Source of the DNA: Tragulus kanchil
Lineage: Eukaryota; Chordata; Mammalia; Artiodactyla; Tragulidae
DNA length: 64,000 bases
Direction: 5' to 3'
Assembly: GCA_022376925.1 (NCBI GenBank)
Contig: JAIOJX010000025.1
Location: 187,487,801-187,551,800, forward strand
Shown: positions 1 through 14,035 of the stretch, piece by piece
How the letters are laid out: each line of letters starts with the position of its first letter
How positions within the stretch are numbered: position 1 is the stretch's first letter
Translations under genes and position numbers: made by a program
Notes under the pieces: model-generated
What the model was told of the DNA's origin: nothing
What the model saw: only the letters and a program-made list of their open reading frames with translations
The model's database searches: none

Positions 1-2252
1 CTGCCATTAATGTATCCCACTAGCACCTCAGGAAACCATGTGGCTACTAGAGGGTATAGGAAAGCCTGATGGTCACAATTCCTCTTTTGCACGCGCAGAC
101 TACTGACAATACTCACTGAGTGCTTTCAGGCCTTTCCTACTCTTTATGATGAGGTGTTCAGTGCGGCTGCCCGGTCTCACTCATGCCTGGAGAACAGAAG
201 CCTCCCAAGGAATCCGCAGCCCTGGAGCAACGCCCTCCACCCCAGCTTCAGGTTTTCTCACGCCTGACCTGCGACCCTGGGGTGAGATGGAATCTGTGCT
301 CTGGGTCTTCTTCCTTAAAGATGAAACCTCAAAATGGCTTGCTCTAAAACTCTCAATGTTCCCCTGAGAAACAAGCTATTTAGGAAAGCTTAGTCAGAAG
401 AGCACATATGTGAATTATGTCTCAGTAACAAGGCCAACCCTGCGATATTCTACTGGAGCCACTTTATCCCTCAAAACTCCCTCATCTGGGGACCGTGAGA
501 GATGCACATAAATCAACCCAAAATAAGACACGGGTGGCACATGCACAGGAACCCATCACCCTGTCCATGTGTTTTCATTTGAGCAGCACCCCCAATCCTC
601 CCAGAAATTCGCAATGATATGAACTCCCTGACGCGGGCTCGGCTGAAAGCTTCTATGTAGTAAAGTCGGAGCCCAGCTGTCAGGACTGGCCATCACCGAG
701 TTGGGTGGCCAGTCGCAAGCCTGCCCCAGTGCCCTTCTCTCTCTTCCGACTGGTCCAGAAGGCCCTGGTTTCATCCACCTTTCTTTTCTTTGGCTCCTAG
801 TTGGACACACCCGTCCAGCGGCTCCACGGCACGCGGGATCTTCCGGGGCCAGGGATGGAACCGGTGCCCCCTGCACTACAAGGCGGACTCTTTACCCACT
901 GGAGCACCAGGGAGGCTCTCATCCACCTTTCTAACCATCCTCCTCATAGGACAGTGATTTTTCTAAAATGCAAATCTAACCCTGTTACGTCCTCTGCTTA
1001 GAACTCAAATTTAGTGATTTTCCACGTGGCCTTAGCATAAACCCTGAATTCCTCATTGTGGCGGCAAACCGCAGACCTCCCTCGCCGAGCTCCTGCTACC
1101 CCTCCAGCCCCACCTCCGGGACTTCTCTTCACTCCGGCTCCTCAGATCCACCAGGGCCTGCACCGCGCCTACTTCTGTTCAAGCAAAAGCTTGGCACACT
1201 GAAGACCTCAGCAACGTGAGGACTTAAATACTAATGTATGAGTCCTCAAGGACGGGGAGCAGAGAGGGAAAAAAAAATCTCCTTTTTAAGTGCAAAGCAC
1301 CAACAGGCTTCCAGCTCCCAGGAAGAGCGCACAGCGTGAAGGCAGAAACAGCATCCCTGGAGGGGGCCCGGGGAAAACACGGGGCAGGAGGGGGCGGCCG
1401 GAAGTCCCCGCGGTCAGAAGTTCACAAACACTGCGCGGAAGCCCACCGGGGCCCGAGGGGCAGCTCCCGCCCCGCCCCGCACAGCCCAGCCGACACACAG
1501 GGCGACCCTCCGCCCCCGCCCCCGCCGGTCTCGGCGTCCGGGGAGCGGCGGAGGGCGCGGGGCTGGAGCCCGGGGGGCGCGCGGCCGCGGCAGGCGGGGC
1601 CCGGCGTGGCCGCGCGAGGCCAGGAACCGGGAAGAAGCCTCGCAACGCGCCCGCCGGGGCCGCGACGGGCTCGAGACTAGGGCCCCGTCCCGCGCCCGCC
1701 GGCGCCCGGAAGCCCGCGGCCCGCCCAGCTCCGCCCGGACGAGCGCCCGGCCCCGGGGAGGCTCCGCCCGGCGGCCCGCCGACCCGCCAGCCGCGACGGC
1801 GGGGCGGCGCCGCGAGCACACAAAGGCGGCGGGCCCGGCGCGGACAAAGCCCTCGGCCGGCCTCCCCGACGCCCTCGCAGGCCCGCGAGCGGCGCCCCTC
1901 CCGGCCCCCGAGTGACCTTGGACGCGTCCCGCCGGACCCGGCCTCAGTTTCCCCCGCGGCGCGAAACGAGGCGCCCCGGCCGTGGCCCGCCCTGGCGGCC
2001 CGCCCCCGCGGCGAGGCCTCCCACTTCCGCCTCCGCGCCGAGCCGGCTCCAGGGGCCGCGCGGACGGCGGGGCTGGCGGCGGCCGGCCCGCGGGCCCCGG
2101 GAGGCCGGGCGGGCGTCGGGGCCCGAGCGGGCCGGCCGCGCCACGGCGGCTCCTCGGACGCGGCGCCGAGGCCTCCGCAGGCCGCGAACCCACCCAAGGC
2201 CCGAACCCGCGCGGCCCTGCCTCGCCGCCCCCTCCCCGCCAGGCGAGGCCCT
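1..2252 (-). other. RNF4: presumed RNF4 intron 1 (5' part)
   Basis: No coding exon is recognisable here. If the donor at 2253-2254 is RNF4's first splice site, everything to its left is RNF4 intron 1. The first 1.2 kb has ordinary base composition with one SINE; beyond about 1.33 kb it runs into the CpG island. No sequence resembling the first RNF4 coding exon is present, so that exon would lie left of the window. Confidence 0.5.
795..921 (-). repeat. tRNA-derived SINE (Bov-tA/CHR type), reverse orientation
   Basis: Read on the minus strand this gives the typical start (ccagtgggtaaagagtccgc) followed by a B-box-like ggttccatccctggcc. It is a truncated, diverged copy. Confidence 0.75.
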
Positions 2253-2640
2253 ACCTGGCGCAGGGGAGGCTCAGCCGCGCGGCGGTTGACGCAGCCGAGC
2301 CAAAAGGCAGCTCCGGACTCCACTGTGGAGAGCCCCCAACGAGACGCCGCCGCCTCAACGGCGACCCACTTCCGCTCCGGAGGCCTCGGCTCCGCCCCCG
2401 CGCGTCCCTATTGGCCGCCGTCGTCCCTTCTCGCGCGGCCCGGGGTCGAGGCGGCACACTGTCGATTCCATTGGCTAAGAAAACCCCCGATGGCCACTTT
2501 GAAACGCGCCTCTTTCCGGCCCCGCCCACGCGCCGAATCGCAAAGCGCCTGCCTTCCCGCGAGCAATGCGGTAGTACCCCTCCGCCCGCAAGGCCTCCTG
2601 GTAGTCGTGGTCTGGGCGGCGGCTGCCTAGCGGGCTGGCG
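1330..2640 (-). promoter_or_regulatory. RNF4: CpG island, probable RNF4 promoter
   Basis: The stretch is extremely GC-rich with dense CpG, bounded on both sides by ordinary sequence. Inverted CCAAT boxes (attgg) near 2408 and 2471, an ETS-type GGAAGT on the minus strand near 2368-2375, and GC boxes near 2393-2400 lie just upstream of a minus-strand splice donor at 2253-2254. This is a typical TATA-less housekeeping promoter. Assignment to RNF4 rests on recalled synteny (RNF4 lies just downstream of CFAP99 on the same strand in human), not on coding sequence. RNF4 is a SUMO-targeted ubiquitin ligase. Confidence 0.6.
2255..2390 (-). other. RNF4: candidate non-coding exon 1 of RNF4
   Basis: On the minus strand the sequence ends in CGCCAG followed by gtaggg, a strong donor, about 120 bases downstream of the ETS and GC-box cluster. 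The donor edge at 2255 is what the sequence shows; the 5' edge near 2390 is only an estimate of the start site. No conserved ATG frame is evident, as expected if RNF4 translation starts in a later exon. A different promoter-associated transcript is possible. Confidence 0.45.
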
Positions 2641-4571
2641 TGCCTTCCGCCGGCCTTGGTTTCCCCGGGCCTCTCCCACCGTCCTGGGTCGACAGGTCCT
2701 CCGGGCGTCCGCGCCTCACGACGTGCCAGGCCCTCGACCGGCGTCTGGTCCCCGCGATCCGGAGTTCTGCCGGGCTGCTGGTGCAGAAGGGAGGGAAGCC
2801 CAGACCGGCCCCTCTGCAGGAACCCTGAGCAGGCACTCAACCAGGGCCTCTGGGAGGGCTTCCCGGAGGAAGCAAGCTGAGACCTGAAAGGACTAAAATG
2901 GAGGAGACAGTTCCAAGGAAAAGGGAGCCTGGGTGGGGAAAGGTGGGCTGGCATGTCTAGAAAGCTGAAAGCTGCCCAGTGTGCCAGGGTACAGAGGTTG
3001 GGAGCGCTGGGGTTTGGGGGAGGCAGAGTCAGACCTTGGAGGGCCCAGAAGCCGGGCTAAGAGTGTTGGGTATCCTGAAGACAATAGGTGTCTGGAAGGA
3101 CTCAACTCACAGAGGAGTACTCCCGCCCACTTCCGGTCCATCCTGGTGCTGGGAACGCGGCCGAGGCCCAGGCAGAGACCTGGAGGTCTGGTGCAACCAT
3201 GAGAGTCAATAGCGCGCAGGCGCTGGGTCGCTCCTGCAGAGTTTGTACCCCAGCTCCATGGATCCGGCAAGTCCCAGGGTTCCCTGGCCTGTCATATGCA
3301 AAAAGTAGCAGGGCCTATCTCAGGAAGCCGGGGACTCAGTACTGAGCCCCGGTGCGTGCATGCTGGTGCTGCTGGGGCTGCATATCAGAATCGGGATTAG
3401 GGAATCCGGTGGTGGCTTCCTTGAGTTCGACTCCGAGAACTGGACTTAGGCATGGATTTGGCAACCAGAAAAGAGACCAGCTTGTCTCTCCTGTTCTGAG
3501 AGTACCCAGGTCATCCCAGCAGGACCATCCCACCCTGCACAGGCCAGGAGCAAGAGGGACCTCCTCCAAGGCCACCTGAGGTTCAGGCTCTCGCCCGGCA
3601 CACAGCCACTCCTGCCGGACCCCGTTGGCCAAAGCAAGTCAGCTGAGATTCAAGGTCTGGGGAAGGTAATCTGATGGGAAGTTACCAGGCAAGGAACCTG
3701 GCTGTCAGGAGACATTGTTGCTGTGGGTTTACTGCCCAAGACCCAGGCTCGCTCAATGGCAGCTCTGCGTAGGGCAGTCCAGAAGGGCAGGTGGGACCCT
3801 GCCAACCAGCCTTGCTCCCAGCAGTGCCCTGAGCTTGCTGGGCCTCTATGCCTGCCCCTGGTCCAGAGGCCCGTCTGACATGCAGACCTTTTCCCTCTAC
3901 AGGGACTTGATTGGAGAGCATATTCAGTCCAGTGAGGCTGGAGCTCAAGACCTGGAGAACAGAGAGGTTTCCCTCCTGAGACGGCTGCCTGCGAGGGATG
4001 GCCTTCCTCCAGGCACTATGAGATTGAACTGCTACCAGCCTGGAGACAACTCCCGGGGCAGGCATGTCCTGAAGCCCACCTTACCTCTGAACATTTATCT
4101 TATTTATTTATCTTTTTGGGGGGGGGTGGGGAGGGAGGGGGATGGGCGGGCCGGGCCACTTCTATTGGTCTTTCATTTCTCTATTTTCATCCGTCTTTGT
4201 TCTTCGGCTCCTGTGGGCCTCCCATCGCGGTGGCCTCTGTCGTCGCAGAGCGCCGGCTCTGGGCGCATGCGCGCCAGAGATCCGGCTCGGTAATTGGACA
4301 CATCAGTTCAGCCGCTCCGCGGCACGTGGGTTCTTCCCAGGCCAGGGATCGAACCGGAGCCCCTTGCACTGCAAGGCGGTGTCCTTACCCGCTGGACCAC
4401 CAGGGGAAGCCCCCCTACCTTACCTTTGAATTGCCGATTATAGAAGGTGTAATTTCCCTTCTGAAGCCCTCAGAGCTCCTGAGAGACTCTGAGTGCATCA
4501 TCATCAATGTATTCCCTCGATATCAAATGAAATGGGTTTGAATGACCACAAAGGATGTCAGAAATGCCATG
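2641..4571. other. intergenic interval between RNF4 and CFAP99
   Basis: About 1.9 kb separates the RNF4 CpG island from the CFAP99 polyadenylation signal. I see no exon-like open frame with splice sites. Apart from the SINE at 4095-4414 it looks unique and moderately GC-rich. Confidence 0.6.
4095..4414 (-). repeat. SINE, CATGTGTCCAAC-type subfamily, reverse orientation
   Basis: On the minus strand it begins ggcttcccctggtggtccag, continues with cgccttgcagtgcaaggggc and a B-box-like ggttcgatccctgg, then a long body (gcgcatgcgcccagagccgg) ending near gaccaatagaagtggcc. The body differs from the usual Bov-tA/CHR-2 tail. The same variant occurs at 39425, 41808, 45955, 47046, 51582, 57556 and 57945. 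Confidence 0.85.
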
Positions 4572-4577
4572 TTTATT
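4572..4577 (-). terminator. CFAP99: CFAP99 polyadenylation signal AATAAA
   Basis: tttatt on the plus strand is AATAAA on the minus strand, about 83 bases past the CFAP99 stop codon. It implies a short 3' UTR with cleavage near 4550. No other canonical signal lies between it and the stop. Confidence 0.7.
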
Positions 4578-4580
4578 TTA

Positions 4581-5303
<723 letters not shown>

Positions 5304-5375
5304 TCACCACTCTTGCCTAGAGATGACTGCTGCTGATAGCCTGCTGTCTTTGCACATCTTTCCGTACCAGGCCAC

Positions 5376-5665
5376 ATGGGAACAGAAAGGTCACCACAGT
5401 GTTCCCCAATCAAAAAAGGTGCGTGCGTGTCCGTGCGCTTTCCATTAAAAGAGAGGAGAGAGGTTGGCTCTCCCTTGAGCCTACCGGCTGTTCTAACAGC
5501 CTCATCCACTTTAACACTGTCGGCTCTCCCTGGAGCTGGCCCGTTGGGAGACCCGCTGTTCTCACAGTCTCCCACTTTCTCCCTAGAGTCGGCCCGCTGT
5601 ACTGGCAGCGACTGTCCCTCCCCCTACTCTAATAAACTTCACTTTCCTCTCAAAAAAATAAAAGA
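5376..5665 (+). repeat. possible LTR-like fragment with polyadenylation signal
   Basis: The stretch ends with a plus-strand AATAAA (ctctaataaacttcactt) and pyrimidine-rich flanks, and has an internal near-repeat (ggctctccctggagctggcc, compared with agtcggcccgctgt). It resembles the 3' part of a retroviral LTR, but I cannot assign a family. It lies in CFAP99 intron 13. Confidence 0.3.
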
Positions 5666-6069
5666 GAGGAGTGATGTTTGACAACCAGATGCTATGTGTG
5701 GACCCCCCAACTCCTAGTTTAAAAAGAAAAAAAAATGTTATACTACTCAGATCTTTACAAGCTACAGTAAATAGCCTTGGCTGCTTGGAGAGAGGTGACC
5801 AGGGACAGGATATTTCAGTGATGCTGGGAGTCTGTGCTGGTCTCTGGCTGTGCCACTGGGCTGTGGCGGTGAGGGGCTGTTTTCTCAGAAGACGCAGACC
5901 CAGGCATTGATGCGTGAAGTGTCGCAGCCTGCATCTATTTCCCAGGCCTCCTGCAAGGACCCGTGCAGAGCTAGCTAGCTATTAACAGACGCGCGCGGGG
6001 CTGAAGAGCGAAGCCGGCTCGTCTGAGCCAGGACTTTCCCACCCCTTCTGAGTGCCTGAAACTTGTCTA

Positions 6070-6801
<732 letters not shown>

Positions 6802-7038
6802 TCAGCCCCCCGCTGGGTCAGCCGCAGCCTTCCTGCACCTGCCCTCTCTCCACACCGCACTTGCCGTGTGGACCGCGTGAGTCCCGGGAGCTCCCTCAAC
6901 GTGCAGCTCCACGAAGCTCGCCCCGAGGGGGCACAGCGGCCTCCCTGGCAGGACTGTGAGTGTTCGGACCAGACCCCAGGCACAGCGGGCGCGGGGCAGC
7001 TGAGCATGAGCGGCCGGGTGGACAAAGGCTGGGGTCTA

Positions 7039-7655
<617 letters not shown>

Positions 7656-8227
7656 TCAGGCCTGCAGGGAGGTGCGTGGGAGCCCGGAACCGGGCAGCCA
7701 CCACCCCCAGCCGGACAGCCCGCCGAGTCCCGGGGGGGACCGGTCAGAGCCACCGGGGCTGCCCGAAGCTCACCCACTGCCGGCTCCAGGTGAGAGAGGA
7801 GGGCGCGCCCGGCTTCATAGCTACGCCGGGCCGGCTGTCTAGAGTCGGCCTCGGCCTGTGCCGGGACACGCTGGCCCCCAGGGCGCCCCAGGCCCCGCAT
7901 CACACGCCCCAGCCACACGTCCTGAGAGTCCTCCCCGGGCGCTTCTCTCCAGCGGAGCCTCAGAAACGGACAGCTCTGCGCAGGGCGTGCGGCAGCCCCA
8001 CGACCAGCTCGGACAGCGCTGCCCTGCCTCTCCTGCTCTGCATCGGGGTTCCGGCCCCACCCAGGCCTCCCCGGCACTGCAGCTGGCTTGCTGTCTCGGC
8101 GGTTCCGGGACGATGCCACAACTCTGGTCCATTCTACCACCCGCACACTTTCGGGCTGTTTCCAGCGCAGTGCTCCTGTGAGCAATTCGGAATATCCTTT
8201 TCAGTTCTCGAGAGACTACAGAGCGGA

Positions 8228-8505
8228 CTTCCCTGGGGTCCAGTGGTTAGGAATCTGCCTGCCAGTGAAGGGGACGTGGGTCTGATCCCTGGTCCGGGAA
8301 GATTCCACGTGCCGTGGGACAGCTAAGCCGCGCGCCACAACCACGTGAGCCGGTGAGCGGCGACGGCTGAGGCCCGCGTGTGCCAGGGCCCAGGCTCCGC
8401 GAAGAGAGACGCCCCTGCTCGCCATAACTAGAGAAAGCCTGCGTGCAGCAACGAACACCCAGCGCGTCCAAAAAATAGTTTAAAAGACTTTCCATTAAAA
8501 AATAA
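8228..8505 (+). repeat. tRNA-derived SINE (CHR-2/Bov-tA type)
   Basis: cttccctggggtccagtggt start, B-box region ggtctgatccctggtccggg, long body with ctagagaaagcctgcgtgca and a tail ccagcgcgtccaaaaaatag. It is nearly full length and moderately diverged. Confidence 0.85.
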
Positions 8506-8696
8506 AAAGTTTGCCACAAAGGAGCTCTCTGCTGGCACATACAAAACGAACTCCTGACTGCCCCTTCCGTGCAAGTTCATTCCAGGTTCTAAGATAAGGA
8601 ACCAGGGGTCTTGGGGAAATGGCCATTTTAAGGCTGAGGAGGAGAAGACACACGATGAGCCTGGAGCATCTTATGGCACTGTAATGTAAGGAGGGG

Positions 8697-8862
8697 TCCT
8701 TCTAGGCGGCCAGATGGTGAAGAATCCACCTGCAATGCGAGAGATGGGGGCTTGATCCCTGGGTCGGCAAGATCCCCTGGAGAAGGGAATGGCAACTCAC
8801 TCCAGTGTTCTTGGAAAATCCCACGGACAGAGGAGCCTGGCGGGCTACAGTGCTTAGCATCT
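8697..8862 (+). repeat. ART2A/Bov-A element, forward
   Basis: Contains the typical agaatccacctgcaatgcga, gcttgatccctgggtcgg, gagaagggaatggcaactca and gacagaggagcctggcgggc strings of ruminant ART2A. Confidence 0.85.
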
Positions 8863-8889
8863 AAGCAACAACCACGAAAATAACGCTCA

Positions 8890-9107
8890 TGGTAAGTTGC
8901 TTTGGTTGTGTCTGACTCTCTGCGACTCTATGGACTGTCGCCCACCAGGCTCCTCTGTCCGTGGGATTCTCAAGGCAAGAATACTGCAGTGGGCTGCCAT
9001 GGCCTTCTCCAGGGATCTTCCTGACTCAGGGATTGAACCTGCAGCTCCTATGTCTCCTGTAGTGGCAGGCGGGTTCCTTTACCACTAGTGCCACCTGCGA
9101 AGCCTCT
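8890..9107 (-). repeat. ART2A/Bov-A element, reverse
   Basis: Plus-strand reading gtgtctgactctctgcgact, ccaccaggctcctctgtccg, ccttctccagggatcttcct and a final gccacctgcgaagcc is the reverse complement of ART2A. It lies 28 bases from the forward copy at 8697-8862. Confidence 0.85.
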
Positions 9108-9529
9108 AACAAAAGCAAGGAGGTGCTCCAAAGACAAAAGAAGGGCTGGGGAGTGGGGGCATATTGAAGGGACATAAGAGCCGGGCTGAAGAAGCTCCCG
9201 GGGCCAAAGTTGGCCACGAAATAAGTCACGTGTATTGGATTATAACACAAAGTATAGAATAAGTGTGCATGAGGGAATAAGTGAGTAAATGAGGGAGGAG
9301 AAACCAGTCTTCCGTGCTGAGGGATTCCACACTCACCCACCTCCTGCGTGCGGGCTCTGCTTAGAGACAACTAAGGGTCAGCCACCTTGGTGACATGCCG
9401 GGGGGTCAAATCCAGCATCCTAAGTGACGAGTTTGCTGACGGCGGGTACCCCTGATGGGATGTGAGGAAGGCACGTGGCCTCTGTGGGCGTCCTCCCACA
9501 CCCTGTCCGCTCATCCTGAGGTCCTCTGG

Positions 9530-9596
9530 GATGCCTGATTGAGCCTGTGTCTCCGGCATCGGCAGGAGGATCCTTTACCCTGTGCCACCTGAGAAG
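9530..9596 (-). repeat. ART2A 5' fragment, reverse
   Basis: gagcctgtgtctccggcatc through cctttaccctgtgccacctg is a truncated reverse ART2A. It ends where the first tandem duplication begins. Confidence 0.6.
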
Positions 9597-11850
9597 GCGC
9601 AGGATACCTGCTGACAAGTGTCAGCATAAGAAGAGGAAGAGACACAGCAATTACTTGGGACCCTGGATCAGAGACCCGAAATAAAAGGGTGAGGAGACTA
9701 TGTTGCCCCAACAGCTTAGGGAGCACGCCGCCCCTTCTCCGCTCAGAGAAATTACAGAAGGGACAGGTCACCCCTCTACCCTGGCAACACGATTCTCCTA
9801 CAGAGAAAGGGGGGAATGAGAGGGGTGAATGAGCAGCCTTGGTAAGGAGGCCAGAGGTTTCCAAGGAGAAGAAGGAGGGGGAACCAACATTTTTAGCCAA
9901 GGTGCCTTCACCTTGATTGCCAGGCCGCCGACAATTACCTATTTTGCTTAAGACCTTCTTGAAGCCCAGAGCTAACGTTTATAACAACAGTGTATCTTGC
10001 TGGAGGACACATTGCTCCTTCCTAGCTTGTACCTATGTCATCTAAAGATGTATGCTGTGGGCATGGGTCTGGTAAGACCTTTATCACCTTAAAGTATTCT
10101 TTTGATCGATCATTAATAACCAACTGGAAAAGTACAAATGCCTTGTCTAAACTAGCTTCTGGGAGTCCTCTTCTATCCCCCTTCCAGTGGCTTTAACTGG
10201 AGGTGTTCTCTGTCCCTTCCTCCTTTAGTAAACCTTTTACTGCACGAGAAAAAAAAAAGAGGAGGAGACGCAGGAACACAGAAGGCGGCCAGGTGAGGCA
10301 GACACACGGAGCAACGGCCACGGAGCACGGCTGGGGCGGCCAGGAGCCAGGAGGGGGCACAGACGGCACCGTCCACCCTCCACCTTCATCTAAGAGCTCA
10401 GACCTCCAGTGCAGCCTTTAAAACCTTCCAGTTCTCTGTGATTTTTGGCAGCAACACGAGAAACCGTGTAGATCCACAGTGAGGTAAGATGTGACCGCAG
10501 AGGAAGCTAGGTGGGGAGAACAGGGGAGGCGTCGGTCTTGTTTGTAACTTTTCCATCACTGGCAAAAACATCCCAACGTATAAAGTCTGTTTTAAAAAGT
10601 GCTCATGAGTTCGAGAAATGCTTGTGTGAAATATGAGATGAAGAAAAGCGGGCTCCCGGAACGGGGTGGGAGGCCGGCACTAGGTGAGTCGACTCCAGGC
10701 AAAGAGAGACGCCTGGGCTGGGAGGCGCAGGATACCTGCTGACAAGTGTCAGCATAAGAAGAGGAAGAGACACAGCAATTACTTGGGACCCTGGATCAGA
10801 GACCCGAAATAAAAGGGTGAGGAGACTATGTTGCCCCAACAGCTTAGGGAGCACGCCGCCCCTTCTCCGCTCAGAGAAATTACAGAAGGGACAGGTCACC
10901 CCTCTACCCTGGCAACACGATTCTCCTACAGAGAAAGGGGGGAATGAGAGGGGTGAATGAGCAGCCTTGGTAAGGAGGCCAGAGGTTTCCAAGGAGAAGA
11001 AGGAGGGGGAACCAACATTTTTAGCCAAGGTGCCTTCACCTTGATTGCCAGGCCGCCGACAATTACCTATTTTGCTTAAGACCTTCTTGAAGCCCAGAGC
11101 TAACGTTTATAACAACAGTGTATCTTGCTGGAGGACACATTGCTCCTTCCTAGCTTGTACCTATGTCATCTAAAGATGTATGCTGTGGGCATGGGTCTGG
11201 TAAGACCTTTATCACCTTAAAGTATTCTTTTGATCGATCATTAATAACCAACTGGAAAAGTACAAATGCCTTGTCTAAACTAGCTTCTGGGAGTCCTCTT
11301 CTATCCCCCTTCCAGTGGCTTTAACTGGAGGTGTTCTCTGTCCCTTCCTCCTTTAGTAAACCTTTTACTGCACGAGAAAAAAAAAAGAGGAGGAGACGCA
11401 GGAACACAGAAGGCGGCCAGGTGAGGCAGACACACGGAGCAACGGCCACGGAGCACGGCTGGGGCGGCCAGGAGCCAGGAGGGGGCACAGACGGCACCGT
11501 CCACCCTCCACCTTCATCTAAGAGCTCAGACCTCCAGTGCAGCCTTTAAAACCTTCCAGTTCTCTGTGATTTTTGGCAGCAACACGAGAAACCGTGTAGA
11601 TCCACAGTGAGGTAAGATGTGACCGCAGAGGAAGCTAGGTGGGGAGAACAGGGGAGGCGTCGGTCTTGTTTGTAACTTTTCCATCACTGGCAAAAACATC
11701 CCAACGTATAAAGTCTGTTTTAAAAAGTGCTCATGAGTTCGAGAAATGCTTGTGTGAAATATGAGATGAAGAAAAGCGGGCTCCCGGAACGGGGTGGGAG
11801 GCCGGCACTAGGTGAGTCGACTCCAGGCAAAGAGAGACGCCTGGGCTGGG
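9595..11850. repeat. tandem duplication D1, unit 1128 bp
   Basis: Positions 9595-10722 and 10723-11850 are the same sequence end to end with no visible indel (constant offset 1128). The copies abut directly: ctgggctgggaggc runs straight into gcaggatacctgctgac. The content is intronic, including an LTR-like stretch. Confidence 0.97.
9880..10255 (+). repeat. LTR-like element (copy 1; copy 2 at 11008-11383)
   Basis: An AT-richer block with ttgtctaaactagcttctgg, pyrimidine-rich ctcctctt and tccctttcctcc segments and a terminal A-run. It resembles the U3/R end of a ruminant endogenous retroviral LTR, but no internal genes or target duplications are visible, so the family is not assigned. It appears twice because of duplication D1. 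Confidence 0.35.
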
Positions 11851-13953
11851 AGGCGGCCCGGCCCCGGCTTGTCGGCCAGCACGGGGGCAGCGGGGGACCT
11901 GGGCACGAGCAGGGGGCAGCACTGCCTGGCTCCCAGCAAACCCTGTGGAGCCCAGGAGGCAGCGCGGCCGTGAAGGCGGCCCTGGGAGGGAGGAGGACGC
12001 GGGCTCCTCGTGTGGCCTCCGGCCCGGCCAGCTGTGTGACCGCAGGCTCGTCAGCCCTCCCGGCTCCAGCGCCTCTGCCGGCGCGTGGGCACGGCGGCGC
12101 CGCCTCCCCCGCCGCTCATGGCAGGGGCGGCCCCATCCATGGAGGCCTCGGCGTGGCACAGCATCCGGATCCGGCGGAGGAGAGGCGGAGCACTCGAGGA
12201 TGGAGAGGAGCCGAGGACGCCAGGTCCACGGGCGGGCAGAGGGGCCGACGAGCTGGGAGCGTGGCCACCTGGGCCAGCCTGCGGGAGGGCCGGGGCCGCC
12301 AGAGTGGCTGGAGTCCCGGGCCGACTTGTGGCGGTCTGCTCTGACCTAAGCCTCGGAGGCAGGTGTCCACTCGGCCGGCCTGGCCTCGTGCATCCTCGGG
12401 CCCCGCACTGGACGTCCAGCACGCCTCTCCACCCCCGGAGCAGACACCACCCCGACGGTGGGCTGCCGGCTGACCTCCCCCAGGCGAGGGCCTTCCGCCG
12501 CCCGCGGGGAGCGCCTTCAAACTCAAGTGGACACAGAACATGGGAACAGCCCTGACAGGACCGAGCAAACAGGAAAACGCCCCCAGGGCCTCCCAAGGCA
12601 ACGGCCGGCGGAACGCTTCAGTGAGCCTCTGCGATGGTCAGCGGGACAGCCAGCCTGTGACTGCTCTTCACCCAGTGGATTTTGTGTCAACACTGGTGCT
12701 GCTCTTCTGGATTAACGTCACTGTGATAATGGATTGAAAAAAGTAATTGTGTGAACTTTATCCATTTTTTCCCAAAATAGTTCCTCATTTCTATGGTTCA
12801 TCAAATTATTTTAAAAGGGGGATAAAATTGGGAATTCCCTGGCCGTCCAGTGGTTAAGAGATGAAGAAAAGCGGGCTCCCGGAACGGGGTGGGAGGCCGG
12901 CACTAGGTGAGTCGACTCCAGGCAAAGAGAGACGCCTGGGCTGGGAGGCGGCCCGGCCCCGGCTTGTCGGCCAGCACGGGGGCAGCGGGGGACCTGGGCA
13001 CGAGCAGGGGGCAGCACTGCCTGGCTCCCAGCAAACCCTGTGGAGCCCAGGAGGCAGCGCGGCCGTGAAGGCGGCCCTGGGAGGGAGGAGGACGCGGGCT
13101 CCTCGTGTGGCCTCCGGCCCGGCCAGCTGTGTGACCGCAGGCTCGTCAGCCCTCCCGGCTCCAGCGCCTCTGCCGGCGCGTGGGCACGGCGGCGCCGCCT
13201 CCCCCGCCGCTCATGGCAGGGGCGGCCCCATCCATGGAGGCCTCGGCGTGGCACAGCATCCGGATCCGGCGGAGGAGAGGCGGAGCACTCGAGGATGGAG
13301 AGGAGCCGAGGACGCCAGGTCCACGGGCGGGCAGAGGGGCCGACGAGCTGGGAGCGTGGCCACCTGGGCCAGCCTGCGGGAGGGCCGGGGCCGCCAGAGT
13401 GGCTGGAGTCCCGGGCCGACTTGTGGCGGTCTGCTCTGACCTAAGCCTCGGAGGCAGGTGTCCACTCGGCCGGCCTGGCCTCGTGCATCCTCGGGCCCCG
13501 CACTGGACGTCCAGCACGCCTCTCCACCCCCGGAGCAGACACCACCCCGACGGTGGGCTGCCGGCTGACCTCCCCCAGGCGAGGGCCTTCCGCCGCCCGC
13601 GGGGAGCGCCTTCAAACTCAAGTGGACACAGAACATGGGAACAGCCCTGACAGGACCGAGCAAACAGGAAAACGCCCCCAGGGCCTCCCAAGGCAACGGC
13701 CGGCGGAACGCTTCAGTGAGCCTCTGCGATGGTCAGCGGGACAGCCAGCCTGTGACTGCTCTTCACCCAGTGGATTTTGTGTCAACACTGGTGCTGCTCT
13801 TCTGGATTAACGTCACTGTGATAATGGATTGAAAAAAGTAATTGTGTGAACTTTATCCATTTTTTCCCAAAATAGTTCCTCATTTCTATGGTTCATCAAA
13901 TTATTTTAAAAGGGGGATAAAATTGGGAATTCCCTGGCCGTCCAGTGGTTAAG
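11764..13953. repeat. tandem duplication D2, unit 1095 bp
   Basis: 11764-12858 is repeated at 12859-13953 at constant offset 1095. The right end of the unit falls inside a SINE: copy 1 is cut after ccgtccagtggttaag, while copy 2 continues into the full SINE. It overlaps D1 by about 87 bases, so its first bases occur three times in the window. Confidence 0.97.
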
Positions 13954-14035
13954 ACTCCACGCTTCCATGGCGGGCGCACGGGTTCAATCCCTGGTCAAGG
14001 AACTAAGATATCACAAGCTAAGTAAAGCGGCTGAA
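13927..14035 (+). repeat. tRNA-derived SINE
   Basis: ggaattccctggccgtccag start with ggttcaatccctggtcaagg B-box region. The first 27 bases also occur at 12832-12858, truncated by the D2 junction. Confidence 0.8.

Noticed and set aside
1286..2630. Overlapping long open frames (up to 446 codons) on both strands in the left CpG island
   Set aside because: They exist because stop codons are rare at such GC content. The proteins are Pro/Arg/Ala/Gly low-complexity and open in several frames at once, with no splice or family support.
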